Positions 8,179 through 15,212 of a stretch of DNA of 16,543 bases are shown here, piece after piece. This stretch comes from an uncultured Pseudomonadota bacterium (GTDB lineage: Bacteria; Pseudomonadota; Gammaproteobacteria; Steroidobacterales; Steroidobacteraceae), in assembly GCA_903910215.1 (NCBI GenBank), contig CAIVYV010000356.1, positions 1 to 16,543 of the forward strand, written 5' to 3'. Position 1 is the stretch's first letter, and every line of letters begins with the position of its first letter. Under the pieces are notes generated by a model. The model ran no database searches. It saw nothing but the letters and a program-made list of their open reading frames with translations, and had not been told where the DNA came from. A program made the translations under genes and the position numbers.

Positions 8179-9351
8179 ATGGCCAACCATTACCTCTTCA
8201 CTTCGGAATCCGTCTCCGAAGGCCACCCGGATAAAGTCGCTGACCAAATTTCGGACGCGATCCTCGATGCCATCCTTGCCGAGGACAAGCGCTGCCGAGT
8301 GGCAGTCGAAACGCTCGTGAAGACAGGCGTGGCCATCGTCGCTGGCGAAGTGACCACCAATGCCTGGGTCGATATCGAAGCCATCGTTCGTCGTACCGTG
8401 CTCGATATCGGGTACAACTCCTCCGACATGGGTTTCGACGGCGCTTCATGCGGCGTATTGAACGTCATAGGCAAGCAATCCGCTGATATCGCCCAAGGCG
8501 TTGATCGCAGCGACCCGCGCAAGCAGGGTGCGGGCGATCAGGGCTTGATGTTCGGCTTCGCCACGAACGAGACCGACGTCTTGATGCCGGCGGCGATCAC
8601 CTTGTCGCATCGCTTGGTGGAACGCCAAGCGAAAGTGCGTAAGCAAGGCAAACTGCCCTGGTTGCGTCCGGATGCCAAGAGCCAAGTCACGCTGCGCTAC
8701 GAGAACGACAAGCCGGTCGCCATCGAGGCGGTGGTGCTCTCGACTCAGCACAGCGACGACGTCTCGACCAAGAAACTGCGCGATGCCGTCATGGACGAGA
8801 TTCTCCTGCCGGTGCTGCCGAAGAAGTGGTTGCACAAGGGCACCAAGTTCCACATCAATCCGACCGGTCGTTTCGTGATCGGAGGACCGGTCGGCGATTG
8901 CGGTCTCACGGGCCGCAAGATCATTGTCGACACCTACGGCGGTTTCGCCCGTCACGGTGGCGGCGCTTTCTCGGGCAAAGACCCCTCAAAGGTGGATCGC
9001 TCGGCGGCCTATGCCGCACGGTACGTCGCCAAGAACATCGTCGCTGCCGGGCTTGCCGACCGCTGCGAAGTGCAAGTGTCGTACGCAATTGGCGTGGCGG
9101 AGCCGACCTCGGTGATGGTCGAAACCTTCGGCACGGGCAAGGTCTCGCGCGAGAAGCTCACGCAACTCGTCGCCAAGCATTTCGATCTCACACCGTACGG
9201 CTTGCGCGAGATGCTCAAGCTCGCCCGGCCGATCTATCAAAAGACCGCGGCTTACGGCCACTTTGGCCGCGAAGACAAGGATTTCACCTGGGAGCGCACC
9301 GACCGCGCTGCCGCCTTGGCTGCCGACGCTGGAATCAAGCGTCGCCGCTGA
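8179..9351 (+). CDS. metK: S-adenosylmethionine synthetase (methionine adenosyltransferase)
   Basis: Makes S-adenosylmethionine from methionine and ATP in the cytoplasm. Two in-frame ATGs stand 6 bases apart (8173 and 8179). I use 8179 because MANHYLFTSESVSEGHPDK aligns with the E. coli N-terminus and a GGA lies 8 bases upstream of it, against only 2 bases for 8173. The product is 390 residues (E. coli 384). Signature regions: GHPDKVADQISDA (15-27), GAGDQGLMFGFATNETD (117-133), and GGGAFSGKDPSKVDRSAAYA. It is transcribed divergently from tkt and followed by ahcY, so SAM production and SAH removal are adjacent. The ahcY gene carries its own riboswitch, so the two can be controlled separately. 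Confidence 0.98.
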   Translation: MANHYLFTSESVSEGHPDKVADQISDAILDAILAEDKRCRVAVETLVKTGVAIVAGEVTTNAWVDIEAIVRRTVLDIGYNSSDMGFDGASCGVLNVIGKQSADIAQGVDRSDPRKQGAGDQGLMFGFATNETDVLMPAAITLSHRLVERQAKVRKQGKLPWLRPDAKSQVTLRYENDKPVAIEAVVLSTQHSDDVSTKKLRDAVMDEILLPVLPKKWLHKGTKFHINPTGRFVIGGPVGDCGLTGRKIIVDTYGGFARHGGGAFSGKDPSKVDRSAAYAARYVAKNIVAAGLADRCEVQVSYAIGVAEPTSVMVETFGTGKVSREKLTQLVAKHFDLTPYGLREMLKLARPIYQKTAAYGHFGREDKDFTWERTDRAAALAADAGIKRRR

Positions 9352-9357
9352 AGCAGT

Positions 9358-9375
9358 CGCCGCCGCAAGGCGGCG
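9358..9375 (+). other. GC-rich stem-loop after metK, possible terminator or processing signal
   Basis: CGCCGCC (9358-9364), loop GCAA, GGCGGCG (9369-9375): a perfect 7-bp stem closed by a GNRA-type tetraloop, 7 bases after the metK stop. No T run follows, so it is not a classical intrinsic terminator. It could protect the metK 3' end or weaken read-through into ahcY. Confidence 0.4.
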
Positions 9376-9379
9376 CAGG

Positions 9380-9385
9380 TAGACT
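9380..9385 (+). promoter_or_regulatory. Weak candidate -10 box upstream of the SAH riboswitch
   Basis: TAGACT matches the -10 consensus in 4 of 6 bases and would start a transcript near 9392, just before the riboswitch P1 stem. No convincing -35 is present. The riboswitch needs a transcript entering from upstream, either from here or by read-through from metK. Confidence 0.25.
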
Positions 9386-9394
9386 ATTCCTCGT

Positions 9395-9470
9395 GACGAG
9401 GGGCGCTGCAGCATCGGGTTGGCCGATGCCAGGCTCGTCGCGAGTCAGGATGACGTTCAACGGCGCCCGT
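9395..9470 (+). promoter_or_regulatory. S-adenosylhomocysteine (SAH) riboswitch controlling ahcY
   Basis: The conserved core of this riboswitch class is visible: GACGAGGGGCGCTGCA, then a hairpin, then GCCAGGCTCGTC, then AACGGCGCCCG. P1 pairs GACGAG (9395-9400) with CTCGTC (9434-9439). P2 pairs GCATCGG (9411-9417) with CCGATGC (9423-9429). P4 pairs GGGCGC (9401-9406) with GCGCCC (9463-9468). The class is known from beta- and gammaproteobacteria, usually upstream of ahcY, where SAH binding turns expression on so that the hydrolase is made when its toxic substrate builds up. The linker between P1 and P4 is 9440-9462. The ahcY ribosome site lies 24 bases beyond P4, so control of translation start is plausible. 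Confidence 0.93.
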
Positions 9471-9491
9471 TCATCTTCAACCAAGATCAAC

Positions 9492-9495
9492 GGAG
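9492..9495 (+). promoter_or_regulatory. Ribosome binding site of ahcY
   Basis: GGAG lies 7 bases before the ATG at 9503. It fixes this start; an in-frame TTG at 9419 lies within the riboswitch and is not credible as a start. Confidence 0.75.
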
Positions 9496-9502
9496 TCAGA
9501 CC

Positions 9503-10921
9503 ATGAACGCTGTCGTCAAAACTATCGGCAAGACCGACTTCCACGTCGCCGATCTCTCCTTGGCCGATTGGGGCCGTAAGGAAATTCGTATCGCCGAGAC
9601 CGAAATGCCGGGCTTGATGGCGATCCGCGAGGAATATGCCCCGACGCAACCGCTGCGCGGCGCTCGTATCACCGGCTCGCTGCACATGACCATCCAAACG
9701 GCCGTGCTCATCGAAACGCTGCAGGCGCTCGGTGCGCAGGTTCGCTGGGCCTCGTGCAACATCTTCTCGACTCAAGACCATGCAGCCGCCGCGATCGCCG
9801 TCAATGGCACGCCCGTATTCGCATACAAGGGTGAGTCGCTGAAGGAATACTGGGACTTCACCCACCGCATCTTTGAGTGGTCTGATGGCGGCTACTCGAA
9901 CATGATCCTCGACGATGGTGGCGATGCCACCCTGTTGCTGCACCTTGGCACCAAGGCCGAGAGTGATCTGTCGCTGCTGTCGCATCCGGGTAGCGAGGAA
10001 GAGGAATATCTCTTCGCGAGCATCAAGGAAACCTTGCAACGCGATCCGAAGTGGTACTCCACTCGCATCAAGCACATCCGCGGCGTGACGGAAGAGACCA
10101 CCACCGGCGTAAAGCGTCTCTACCAAATGGCCAAGGACGGCGCCCTCGCCTTCCCAGCCATCAACGTGAACGATGCAGTCACCAAGTCGAAGTTCGACAA
10201 CCTCTACGGTTGCCGCGAGTCGCTGGTGGATGCCATCAAGCGTGCTACCGACGTCATGATCGCCGGCAAAGTCGCCGTGGTCTGTGGCTATGGCGATGTG
10301 GGCAAGGGCTCGGCGCAGGCGCTGCGCGCGCTCTCCGCTCAGGTGTGGGTCACCGAGTGTGATCCGATCTGCGCACTGCAGGCCGCGATGGAAGGCTACC
10401 GCGTCGTCACCATGGAATATGCCGCCGACATGGCCGACATCTTCGTGACGGCAACCGGAAACTTCCACGTGATCACGTTCGATCACATGAAGCGCATGAA
10501 GGATCAGGCGATCGTCTGCAACATCGGTCACTTCGACAACGAAATCGATTGCGCTGCGTTGAAGCAGTGCCAGTGGGAAAACATCAAGCCGCAGGTCGAT
10601 CACGTGATCTTCCCGGACGGCAAGCGCATCACGCTGCTCGCCGAGGGTCGTCTCGTGAATCTTGGTTGCGGTACGGGTCATCCGAGCTACGTGATGTCCT
10701 CGTCATTCGCAAACCAGACGATCGCGCAGATCGAATTGTGGGCGAACCACGAGAAGTATCCGGTCGGCGTCTACGTGCTGCCGAAGCATCTCGACGAAAA
10801 GGTCGCGCGCCTGCAACTGAAGAAGCTCGGTGCCGAACTGACGGAACTCACCGATCAGCAAGCCAACTACATCGGCGTAGCAAAGCAGGGTCCGTACAAG
10901 CCGGAAACCTACCGCTACTGA
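9503..10921 (+). CDS. ahcY: Adenosylhomocysteinase (S-adenosyl-L-homocysteine hydrolase)
   Basis: NAD-dependent cytoplasmic enzyme that splits S-adenosylhomocysteine into homocysteine and adenosine, relieving product inhibition of methyltransferases. The product is 472 residues, the long proteobacterial form, with the extra segment around 160-194 (SHPGSEEEEYLFASIKETLQ onward). Visible features: LRGARITGSLHMTIQTAVLI (51-70), DDGGD (137-141), the NAD loop VVCGYGDVGKGSAQALRA from 259, and the conserved C-terminal end KPETYRY that completes the active site of the neighbouring subunit. GGAG 7 bases before 9503 and the riboswitch upstream fix the start. A strong hairpin begins 17 bases after its stop and covers the cpdA start. 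Confidence 0.98.
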   Translation: MNAVVKTIGKTDFHVADLSLADWGRKEIRIAETEMPGLMAIREEYAPTQPLRGARITGSLHMTIQTAVLIETLQALGAQVRWASCNIFSTQDHAAAAIAVNGTPVFAYKGESLKEYWDFTHRIFEWSDGGYSNMILDDGGDATLLLHLGTKAESDLSLLSHPGSEEEEYLFASIKETLQRDPKWYSTRIKHIRGVTEETTTGVKRLYQMAKDGALAFPAINVNDAVTKSKFDNLYGCRESLVDAIKRATDVMIAGKVAVVCGYGDVGKGSAQALRALSAQVWVTECDPICALQAAMEGYRVVTMEYAADMADIFVTATGNFHVITFDHMKRMKDQAIVCNIGHFDNEIDCAALKQCQWENIKPQVDHVIFPDGKRITLLAEGRLVNLGCGTGHPSYVMSSSFANQTIAQIELWANHEKYPVGVYVLPKHLDEKVARLQLKKLGAELTELTDQQANYIGVAKQGPYKPETYRY

Positions 10922-10937
10922 GTTTGCGCTGACACGT

Positions 10938-10975
10938 CGGCAGTCATGGCGTTAGCATGGACGCCATGACTGCCG
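10938..10975 (+). repeat. Perfect 15-bp inverted repeat enclosing the cpdA start codon
   Basis: CGGCAGTCATGGCGT (10938-10952), loop TAGCATGG, ACGCCATGACTGCCG (10961-10975). The loop contains the ATG at 10957 and the right arm contains a second in-frame ATG at 10966. There is no T run, so intrinsic termination of ahcY is unlikely in the standard form. The hairpin would limit ribosome access to cpdA, or act as a 3' stabiliser for ahcY, or be a two-fold protein-binding site in DNA. Confidence 0.85.
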
Positions 10976-11736
10976 TACATCTGCTGCAACTGACCGACAC
11001 CCACCTCGTCGGTGATCCGGCAGGTGGCATGCGTGGTGTCGTCACACTCGACACTCTCCGCGCCTCAATCGATCTCGCGCGTCGCCGCTGCGGCGGCTTC
11101 CATCAACTCGATGCGATCCTCGCAACCGGCGACCTCGTTCACGACGATCCGGATGGTTACCCGTGGATCGCTCGCGAACTCGGTGCACTCGGCCCGCCGG
11201 TACTGTGCTTGCCGGGCAATCATGATGACCCGGCCTTGATGAGCGAGGTGTTCGCCCAGGCGCCGTTCCAATATTGTGGTCATCGCGATTTTCGCGATTG
11301 GCGCATCGTGATGCTCGACTCGATGCTGCCCGGCAGCGCTGCAGGCCGCTTAAGCGACGCCGAATTACAGCGGCTCGATAGCGCGCTTGCGGATTCACGA
11401 TATCGATACGCCCTTGTCGTGCTGCATCACCACCCGGTGCCGTCGAACAGCGCGTGGCTCGACACGGTGGCGCTCGAAGAACCGCATCGCTTCCTAGATA
11501 TCCTCGCCAAACACCCCCGCGTGCGCGGCGTGCTCTGGGGTCATGTTCATCAAGCCTTCGATGGCATGCACGGAGACATCCAAATGATGGCAACACCCTC
11601 AACCTGCGTGCAATTCAAGCCGCTCGTCGTCGATTTCGAACTCGACACGCGACCGCCGGGATTCCGCCTACTGACTTTGCAGGATGATGGTCGCATCGTA
11701 GCCCGAGTTGAATGGCTCGTGCCGGAAGTCTCTTGA
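10957..11736 (+). CDS. cpdA: 3',5'-cyclic AMP phosphodiesterase (class III, CpdA type)
   Basis: Metallophosphoesterase expected to hydrolyse cAMP to AMP in the cytoplasm and so limit signalling through CRP/Vfr-type regulators. The product is 259 residues (E. coli CpdA 275). The complete two-metal site is visible: QLTDTHL with Asp14 and His16, ATGDLVHDD with Asp59, PGNHDDP with Asn88 and His89, VLHHHPVPSN (155-164), and WGHVHQAFDG with His196 and His198. Close relatives in the family act on other cyclic nucleotides, so cAMP specificity rests on overall similarity. The start could be ATG 10957 or ATG 10966; neither has a good ribosome site and both lie in the hairpin at 10938-10975. Its stop overlaps the next start (TGATG), coupling it to the CPBP gene. 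Confidence 0.88.
   Translation: MDAMTAVHLLQLTDTHLVGDPAGGMRGVVTLDTLRASIDLARRRCGGFHQLDAILATGDLVHDDPDGYPWIARELGALGPPVLCLPGNHDDPALMSEVFAQAPFQYCGHRDFRDWRIVMLDSMLPGSAAGRLSDAELQRLDSALADSRYRYALVVLHHHPVPSNSAWLDTVALEEPHRFLDILAKHPRVRGVLWGHVHQAFDGMHGDIQMMATPSTCVQFKPLVVDFELDTRPPGFRLLTLQDDGRIVARVEWLVPEVS
11724..11728 (+). promoter_or_regulatory. Ribosome binding site of the CPBP gene, inside the cpdA 3' end
   Basis: GGAAG lies 7 bases before the ATG at 11736, within the last codons of cpdA. It selects 11736 over the upstream in-frame ATG at 11712. Confidence 0.65.
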
Positions 11737-12644
11737 TGCGCAGCTTCGCTCTATTCTTGGCGCTTTTTGTGGCGGGCTTTGCGGTCATGGCCGTCTTCGC
11801 TTGGCCGCTCTACGATGCCTTGACGCCCACGTTCGACGTCAAATTCCATCGCGTTGCGAATCGCCTAGGCATGCTGGCACTACTCATCGGCTTCATCTTG
11901 ATGGCGCGTCGTCTTGGCGTTGCCGATCGCGCGAGCCTCGGCTGGAGCCTCGCCCGCCCTCAGTTCTTGCGCGAAGCCGGCTTAGGCTTGCTACTCGGAG
12001 TGGCGACGATGCTACCGATTGGCCTTGCGATGTTCGCGTTCGATTTACGCATCCTCAAGACCGATCTCGCCATCGATAGCAGCTTGCTCGTTGGTATCGC
12101 TTTCGGGGGTTTGCTGACCGGCATCACCGTCGCCTTGATCGAAGAAACGTTCATGCGCGGTGCGATGCACACCGCGATCGAACGTGAATCGGGTACAACC
12201 CTCGCGGTTTTGCTCACCGCAGTGCTCTATGCGGCGGTGCATTTCGTCGGCCGCTATCGCATTCCAGTCGAGGAACTCGGCTGGGATAGCGGCTGGAGAC
12301 ACGTCGCCGGAACACTCGCGCAACTGGCCGAGCCGCTTGCGATTCTTGATGCCTTTCTCGCACTTGCCGCGGTCGGTGTGCTGCTAGGCATGGTGCGCGC
12401 ACTCACAGGCAACATCGCCGCCTGCATCGGCTTGCATGCCGGCTGGGTATGGGTCATCGCTTTCCTGCGCGAAACGTCGCAACCGAACGAGACACACCCG
12501 GCGCGCTTTCTGCTCTCCAGTTTCGACGGCGTCGTTGGCTGGTTAGTGTTCGGTGCGACCGTCGCAATCGGTGCGTTGCTGCTGCCGTTCTATGCTCGAC
12601 GACGCTCAGGCGTCGTTGCCGACATCGCGCCGAATCAACGGTGA
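11736..12644 (+). CDS. CPBP-family intramembrane glutamic endopeptidase (Abi/CAAX protease-like)
   Basis: Inner-membrane protein of 302 residues with about eight hydrophobic segments (near 4-24, 45-57, 81-103, 116-135, 153-172, 203-222, 227-246, 266-286). The family motifs are present: LIEETFMRG with Glu136, Glu137 and Arg141, then LYAAVHF with His169 (Tyr replaces the more usual Phe), then GLHAGWVWV with His234. Relatives cleave prenylated or membrane peptides in eukaryotes and, in bacteria, include bacteriocin-immunity and regulatory proteases; the substrate here is unknown. The ATG overlaps the cpdA stop by one base and has GGAAG upstream, so it is translated with cpdA. The 3' end overlaps the convergent LON-domain gene by 39 bases. 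There is a loop of about 30 residues (171-202) between the second and third motif regions. Confidence 0.87.
   Translation: MRSFALFLALFVAGFAVMAVFAWPLYDALTPTFDVKFHRVANRLGMLALLIGFILMARRLGVADRASLGWSLARPQFLREAGLGLLLGVATMLPIGLAMFAFDLRILKTDLAIDSSLLVGIAFGGLLTGITVALIEETFMRGAMHTAIERESGTTLAVLLTAVLYAAVHFVGRYRIPVEELGWDSGWRHVAGTLAQLAEPLAILDAFLALAAVGVLLGMVRALTGNIAACIGLHAGWVWVIAFLRETSQPNETHPARFLLSSFDGVVGWLVFGATVAIGALLLPFYARRRSGVVADIAPNQR
12599..12616. repeat. Stem-loop in the convergent gene overlap
   Basis: ACGACGC (12599-12605), loop TCAG, GCGTCGT (12610-12616). The loop holds the stop codon of the minus-strand LON-domain gene, and the stem is inside the CPBP coding end. It could fold in transcripts from either strand. 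There is no T run on either side, so a terminator role is only possible. Confidence 0.4.
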
Positions 12645-13217
12645 CAGCAAGGCGAGGCGACGCAGCGGGTCGAGCAGTTCGAGGCAAACCTGCTTGTCGG
12701 CGAGACTAATCGGCAATATCTCGACCAAGCGCGAACCGACCCAGTCGGCATCTTCGAATCGCGATTCGATGCCTTCGTAGATATCGCCGAGTTCAGGCAA
12801 AACGCGCCGCAATAGATCGGCGAGGTGCCGATACTCCTCGGGCACGGTCAACGCCGGAGTCGTGCTCGATGCGGGTGGATCGATCCATTCGACCTCACCA
12901 AGGTTCAGCCCATCGTCCTGACGCCAGGCGCGCAATAAGCGGAAGCGACGCTCGCCGCGACAACTGATGCCAAGCAAGCCATCCGGCAGAAGATTGAAAT
13001 CGACGATGCGAGCCGTCGTGCCGATCTCGCAGAAACCGGATCGCGCCCCGGTCGCGCCGCCCTCCGTGATCAGTACGACGCCGAAGCAACTGCCCTCGCG
13101 CATGCAGCGCTTGACCATGTCGACGTAACGCGGCTCAAAGATACGCAGCGGCAACGGGCCGCGCGGAAACAGCACCGTACTGAGCGGGAACAGCGGTATT
13201 TCGCTGGTCTCGCCCAT
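12606..13217 (-). CDS. LON substrate-binding (N-terminal) domain protein, stand-alone
   Basis: A 203-residue protein with only the N-terminal PUA-like domain of Lon protease and no ATPase or peptidase part. The hallmark is IPLFPLSTVLFPRGPLPLRI (7-26) followed by FEPRY, then FGVVLI (45-50), EIGTTARI and the helical C-terminal half containing LPISLADKQVCLELLDPLRR. Such stand-alone proteins are common in proteobacteria but their role is unknown; binding of unfolded or specific proteins is the usual guess. The start at 13217 is 5 bases after the ubiX stop, with GGGAG 10 bases upstream inside ubiX. It is the last gene of the minus-strand cluster and overlaps the convergent CPBP gene. Confidence 0.9.
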   Translation of the reverse strand: MGETSEIPLFPLSTVLFPRGPLPLRIFEPRYVDMVKRCMREGSCFGVVLITEGGATGARSGFCEIGTTARIVDFNLLPDGLLGISCRGERRFRLLRAWRQDDGLNLGEVEWIDPPASSTTPALTVPEEYRHLADLLRRVLPELGDIYEGIESRFEDADWVGSRLVEILPISLADKQVCLELLDPLRRLALLSPLIRRDVGNDA

Positions 13218-13222
13218 CGGAA

Positions 13223-13843
13223 TCAGGACTCCCGACCCCAGCGCTGCATCAACTGATGCTCCACGCCAAGCTGATCGAGGATGCGCGCCACGATGAAATC
13301 GACCATAGCGGCAACATCGGTCGGTCGATTGTAGAAGCCGGGGTTCGCCGGCAAGATGGTCACGTCGAGCCGTGCCAACTTCAGCATATTCTCGAGATGG
13401 ATCGGCGAGAACGGCGTCTCGCGAGGCACGATGATGAGATTGCCGCGCTCTTTGATCACGACATCAGCCGCGCGTTCGAGCAAGTTCTCGCTGGCACCCG
13501 TGGCAATGGCCGATACCGTTGCCATACTGGCTGGGCACACGACCATCTGCCTTGGCGCACCAGAACCACTCGCCACCGGCGAAGTCCACTCCTCATCACC
13601 AAAGACGCGCAGTTGACCTTCGCGCGCTTTGAAAAGTTGACTGAGATATCGGGTCTGTTCGGCCGTACGACCCGGCAATTTGCAGTCGGTCTCGGAGCCC
13701 ACCACGATTTGCGCGGCCTTGGTGAACATCAGATAGACCTGGTAGTCCGCCTGGATCAGGCATTCGACCAGACGTAACCCGTACTGCGTGCCCGAGGCAC
13801 CGGTCATGCCGACCGTGACGATGCGTTCATCCCTGCGTGCCAT
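13223..13843 (-). CDS. ubiX: Flavin prenyltransferase UbiX
   Basis: Joins dimethylallyl phosphate to FMN, giving prenyl-FMN, the cofactor used by the UbiD decarboxylase in ubiquinone synthesis. No ubiD lies in this window. The product is 206 residues (family about 190-210). Visible regions: VTVGMTGASGTQYGLRLVE (9-27) for FMN and phosphate, PASMATVSAIATGASENLLE, the signature IIVPRETPFSPIHLENM, and ILPANPGFYNRP near the end. The frame is open to 13900, but GGGGAGG 6 bases before the ATG at 13843 and the usual N-terminus select that start. It begins inside the end of mpl, overlapping it by 17 bases, and is followed after 5 bases by the LON-domain gene. Confidence 0.96.
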   Translation of the reverse strand: MARRDERIVTVGMTGASGTQYGLRLVECLIQADYQVYLMFTKAAQIVVGSETDCKLPGRTAEQTRYLSQLFKAREGQLRVFGDEEWTSPVASGSGAPRQMVVCPASMATVSAIATGASENLLERAADVVIKERGNLIIVPRETPFSPIHLENMLKLARLDVTILPANPGFYNRPTDVAAMVDFIVARILDQLGVEHQLMQRWGRES

Positions 13844-15212
13844 GACCTGCCTCCCCAAGCGCCGCGAGTAACTTGCCATGCAAGCCACCAAAACCACCAT
13901 TGGACATGATCAGCGCGTGGTCTCCGGGGCGCAAGCGTTGCGCCAGTTGCCGTGCTAGCACATCCACATCGTCACAGTGGTGCCCACGACCCCCGAGCCC
14001 TGCCAGCACGGGGGAAGGATCCCAACCGAGCGCCGGCGGCGTGTGCAGCCAAACTTCATCGGCCGCAGCCAATGATGGCGCAATCGCATCCCGATGCACG
14101 CCCATACGCATCGTGTTCGAACGAGGCTCGAGGATCGCGACGATACGCCCTGAACCGACCCGAGCACGCAGACCTTCGACGGTTGTCGTGATCGCCGTCG
14201 GATGGTGCGCGAAATCATCGTACACGCGCACACCGCCGACCTCACCACGCAGCTCCATGCGCCGCTTGATTCCACGAAATTCTTTGAGCGCTGCGCACGA
14301 CACATCAGGCGGCACACCCGCATGACGCGCTGCTGCGATCGCGGCTAACGCGTTATCGACGTTGTGTCCGCCGATCAGCGACCAGCTCACTTCACCTGCC
14401 AAAACATCGCCACAGTAGACCTCGAAGGCCGAACCGTCAGCTGTCAAATGGCGCGCTTTCCAAAACGCCCCGCTTGCCCCCGAGCGAGCAAAAGACTCAC
14501 GCGGCGTCCAGCAACCCATCTGCAGCGTCTCGAGAAGATGCGGCTCGCTCGCGTGATGCACGATCAAGCCCGAACCGGGGACCGTGCGAACGAGATGATG
14601 GAACTGCTTCTGGATCGCTGCGACATCAGGATAGATGTCAGCGTGATCGTACTCGAGATTATTGAGGATCAGCGTGCGCGGTCGGTAATGGACAAATTTC
14701 GCGCGCTTGTCGAAGAACGCCGTATCGTATTCATCCGCCTCGATCACGAAGAAAGGGCGCTCACCCAAGCGAGCGCTTACCCCAAAATCTTCGGGTACGC
14801 CGCCGATCAAAAAACCTGGTGAAAGTCCGGCGAACTCGAGAATCCACGCGAGCATGCTGGTAGTCGTGGTCTTACCGTGGGTTCCGGCGACCGCCAGCAC
14901 CCAACGCTCGCGCAGCACCTCGCGTGCAAGCCATTCGGGACCCGATACGAAAGGGATATCGCGCTCGAGCAATGATTCGATCACCGGATGACCGCGACTC
15001 ATCACATTGCCCACGACGACCACATCAGGCTGCGAGTCGAGTTGCTCTGGCTCGAAGCCCTCGACCACTTCGATGCCAAGCGCCGCAAGCTGCGTGCTCA
15101 TGGGCGGATAGACGTTGCGGTCAGAACCGGTGACTCGATGGCCGGCCGCTTTGGCGATGGCTGCGATGCCACCCATGAATGTGCCGCAAATACCGAGGAT
15201 ATGCAGATGCAT
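13827..15212 (-). CDS. mpl: UDP-N-acetylmuramate:L-alanyl-gamma-D-glutamyl-meso-diaminopimelate ligase
   Basis: Cytoplasmic ATP-dependent ligase that attaches the recycled murein tripeptide directly to UDP-MurNAc, returning cell-wall fragments to peptidoglycan synthesis. The product is 461 residues (E. coli 457). It starts MHLHILGICGTFMGGIAAIA, has the ATP loop VAGTHGKTTTTSML (108-121), EADEYDTAFFDKR, NLEYDHADIY in the central domain, and DDFAHHPTAI (331-340) with EPRSNTMRMG in the C-terminal domain. These distinguish Mpl from MurC. The ATG overlaps the stop of the upstream membrane-protein gene in a TGATG and lacks a strong ribosome site, so translation is probably coupled. The 3' end overlaps ubiX by 17 bases. 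Confidence 0.97.
   Translation of the reverse strand: MHLHILGICGTFMGGIAAIAKAAGHRVTGSDRNVYPPMSTQLAALGIEVVEGFEPEQLDSQPDVVVVGNVMSRGHPVIESLLERDIPFVSGPEWLAREVLRERWVLAVAGTHGKTTTTSMLAWILEFAGLSPGFLIGGVPEDFGVSARLGERPFFVIEADEYDTAFFDKRAKFVHYRPRTLILNNLEYDHADIYPDVAAIQKQFHHLVRTVPGSGLIVHHASEPHLLETLQMGCWTPRESFARSGASGAFWKARHLTADGSAFEVYCGDVLAGEVSWSLIGGHNVDNALAAIAAARHAGVPPDVSCAALKEFRGIKRRMELRGEVGGVRVYDDFAHHPTAITTTVEGLRARVGSGRIVAILEPRSNTMRMGVHRDAIAPSLAAADEVWLHTPPALGWDPSPVLAGLGGRGHHCDDVDVLARQLAQRLRPGDHALIMSNGGFGGLHGKLLAALGEAGHGTQG
13850..13856 (-). promoter_or_regulatory. Strong ribosome binding site of ubiX, inside mpl
   Basis: GGGGAGG on the minus strand, 6 bases before the ATG at 13843. It decides the ubiX start and lies in the last codons of mpl. 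Confidence 0.8.

Noticed and set aside
9335..10681. Long minus-strand open frame (448 codons) opposite ahcY and the riboswitch
   Set aside because: It is antisense to ahcY, which is unambiguous. The translation shows no protein-like motif and is a codon-bias shadow.
10922..10956. CRP-type site upstream of cpdA
   Set aside because: No TGTGA-N6-TCACA-like sequence is present; the only palindrome is the hairpin described.
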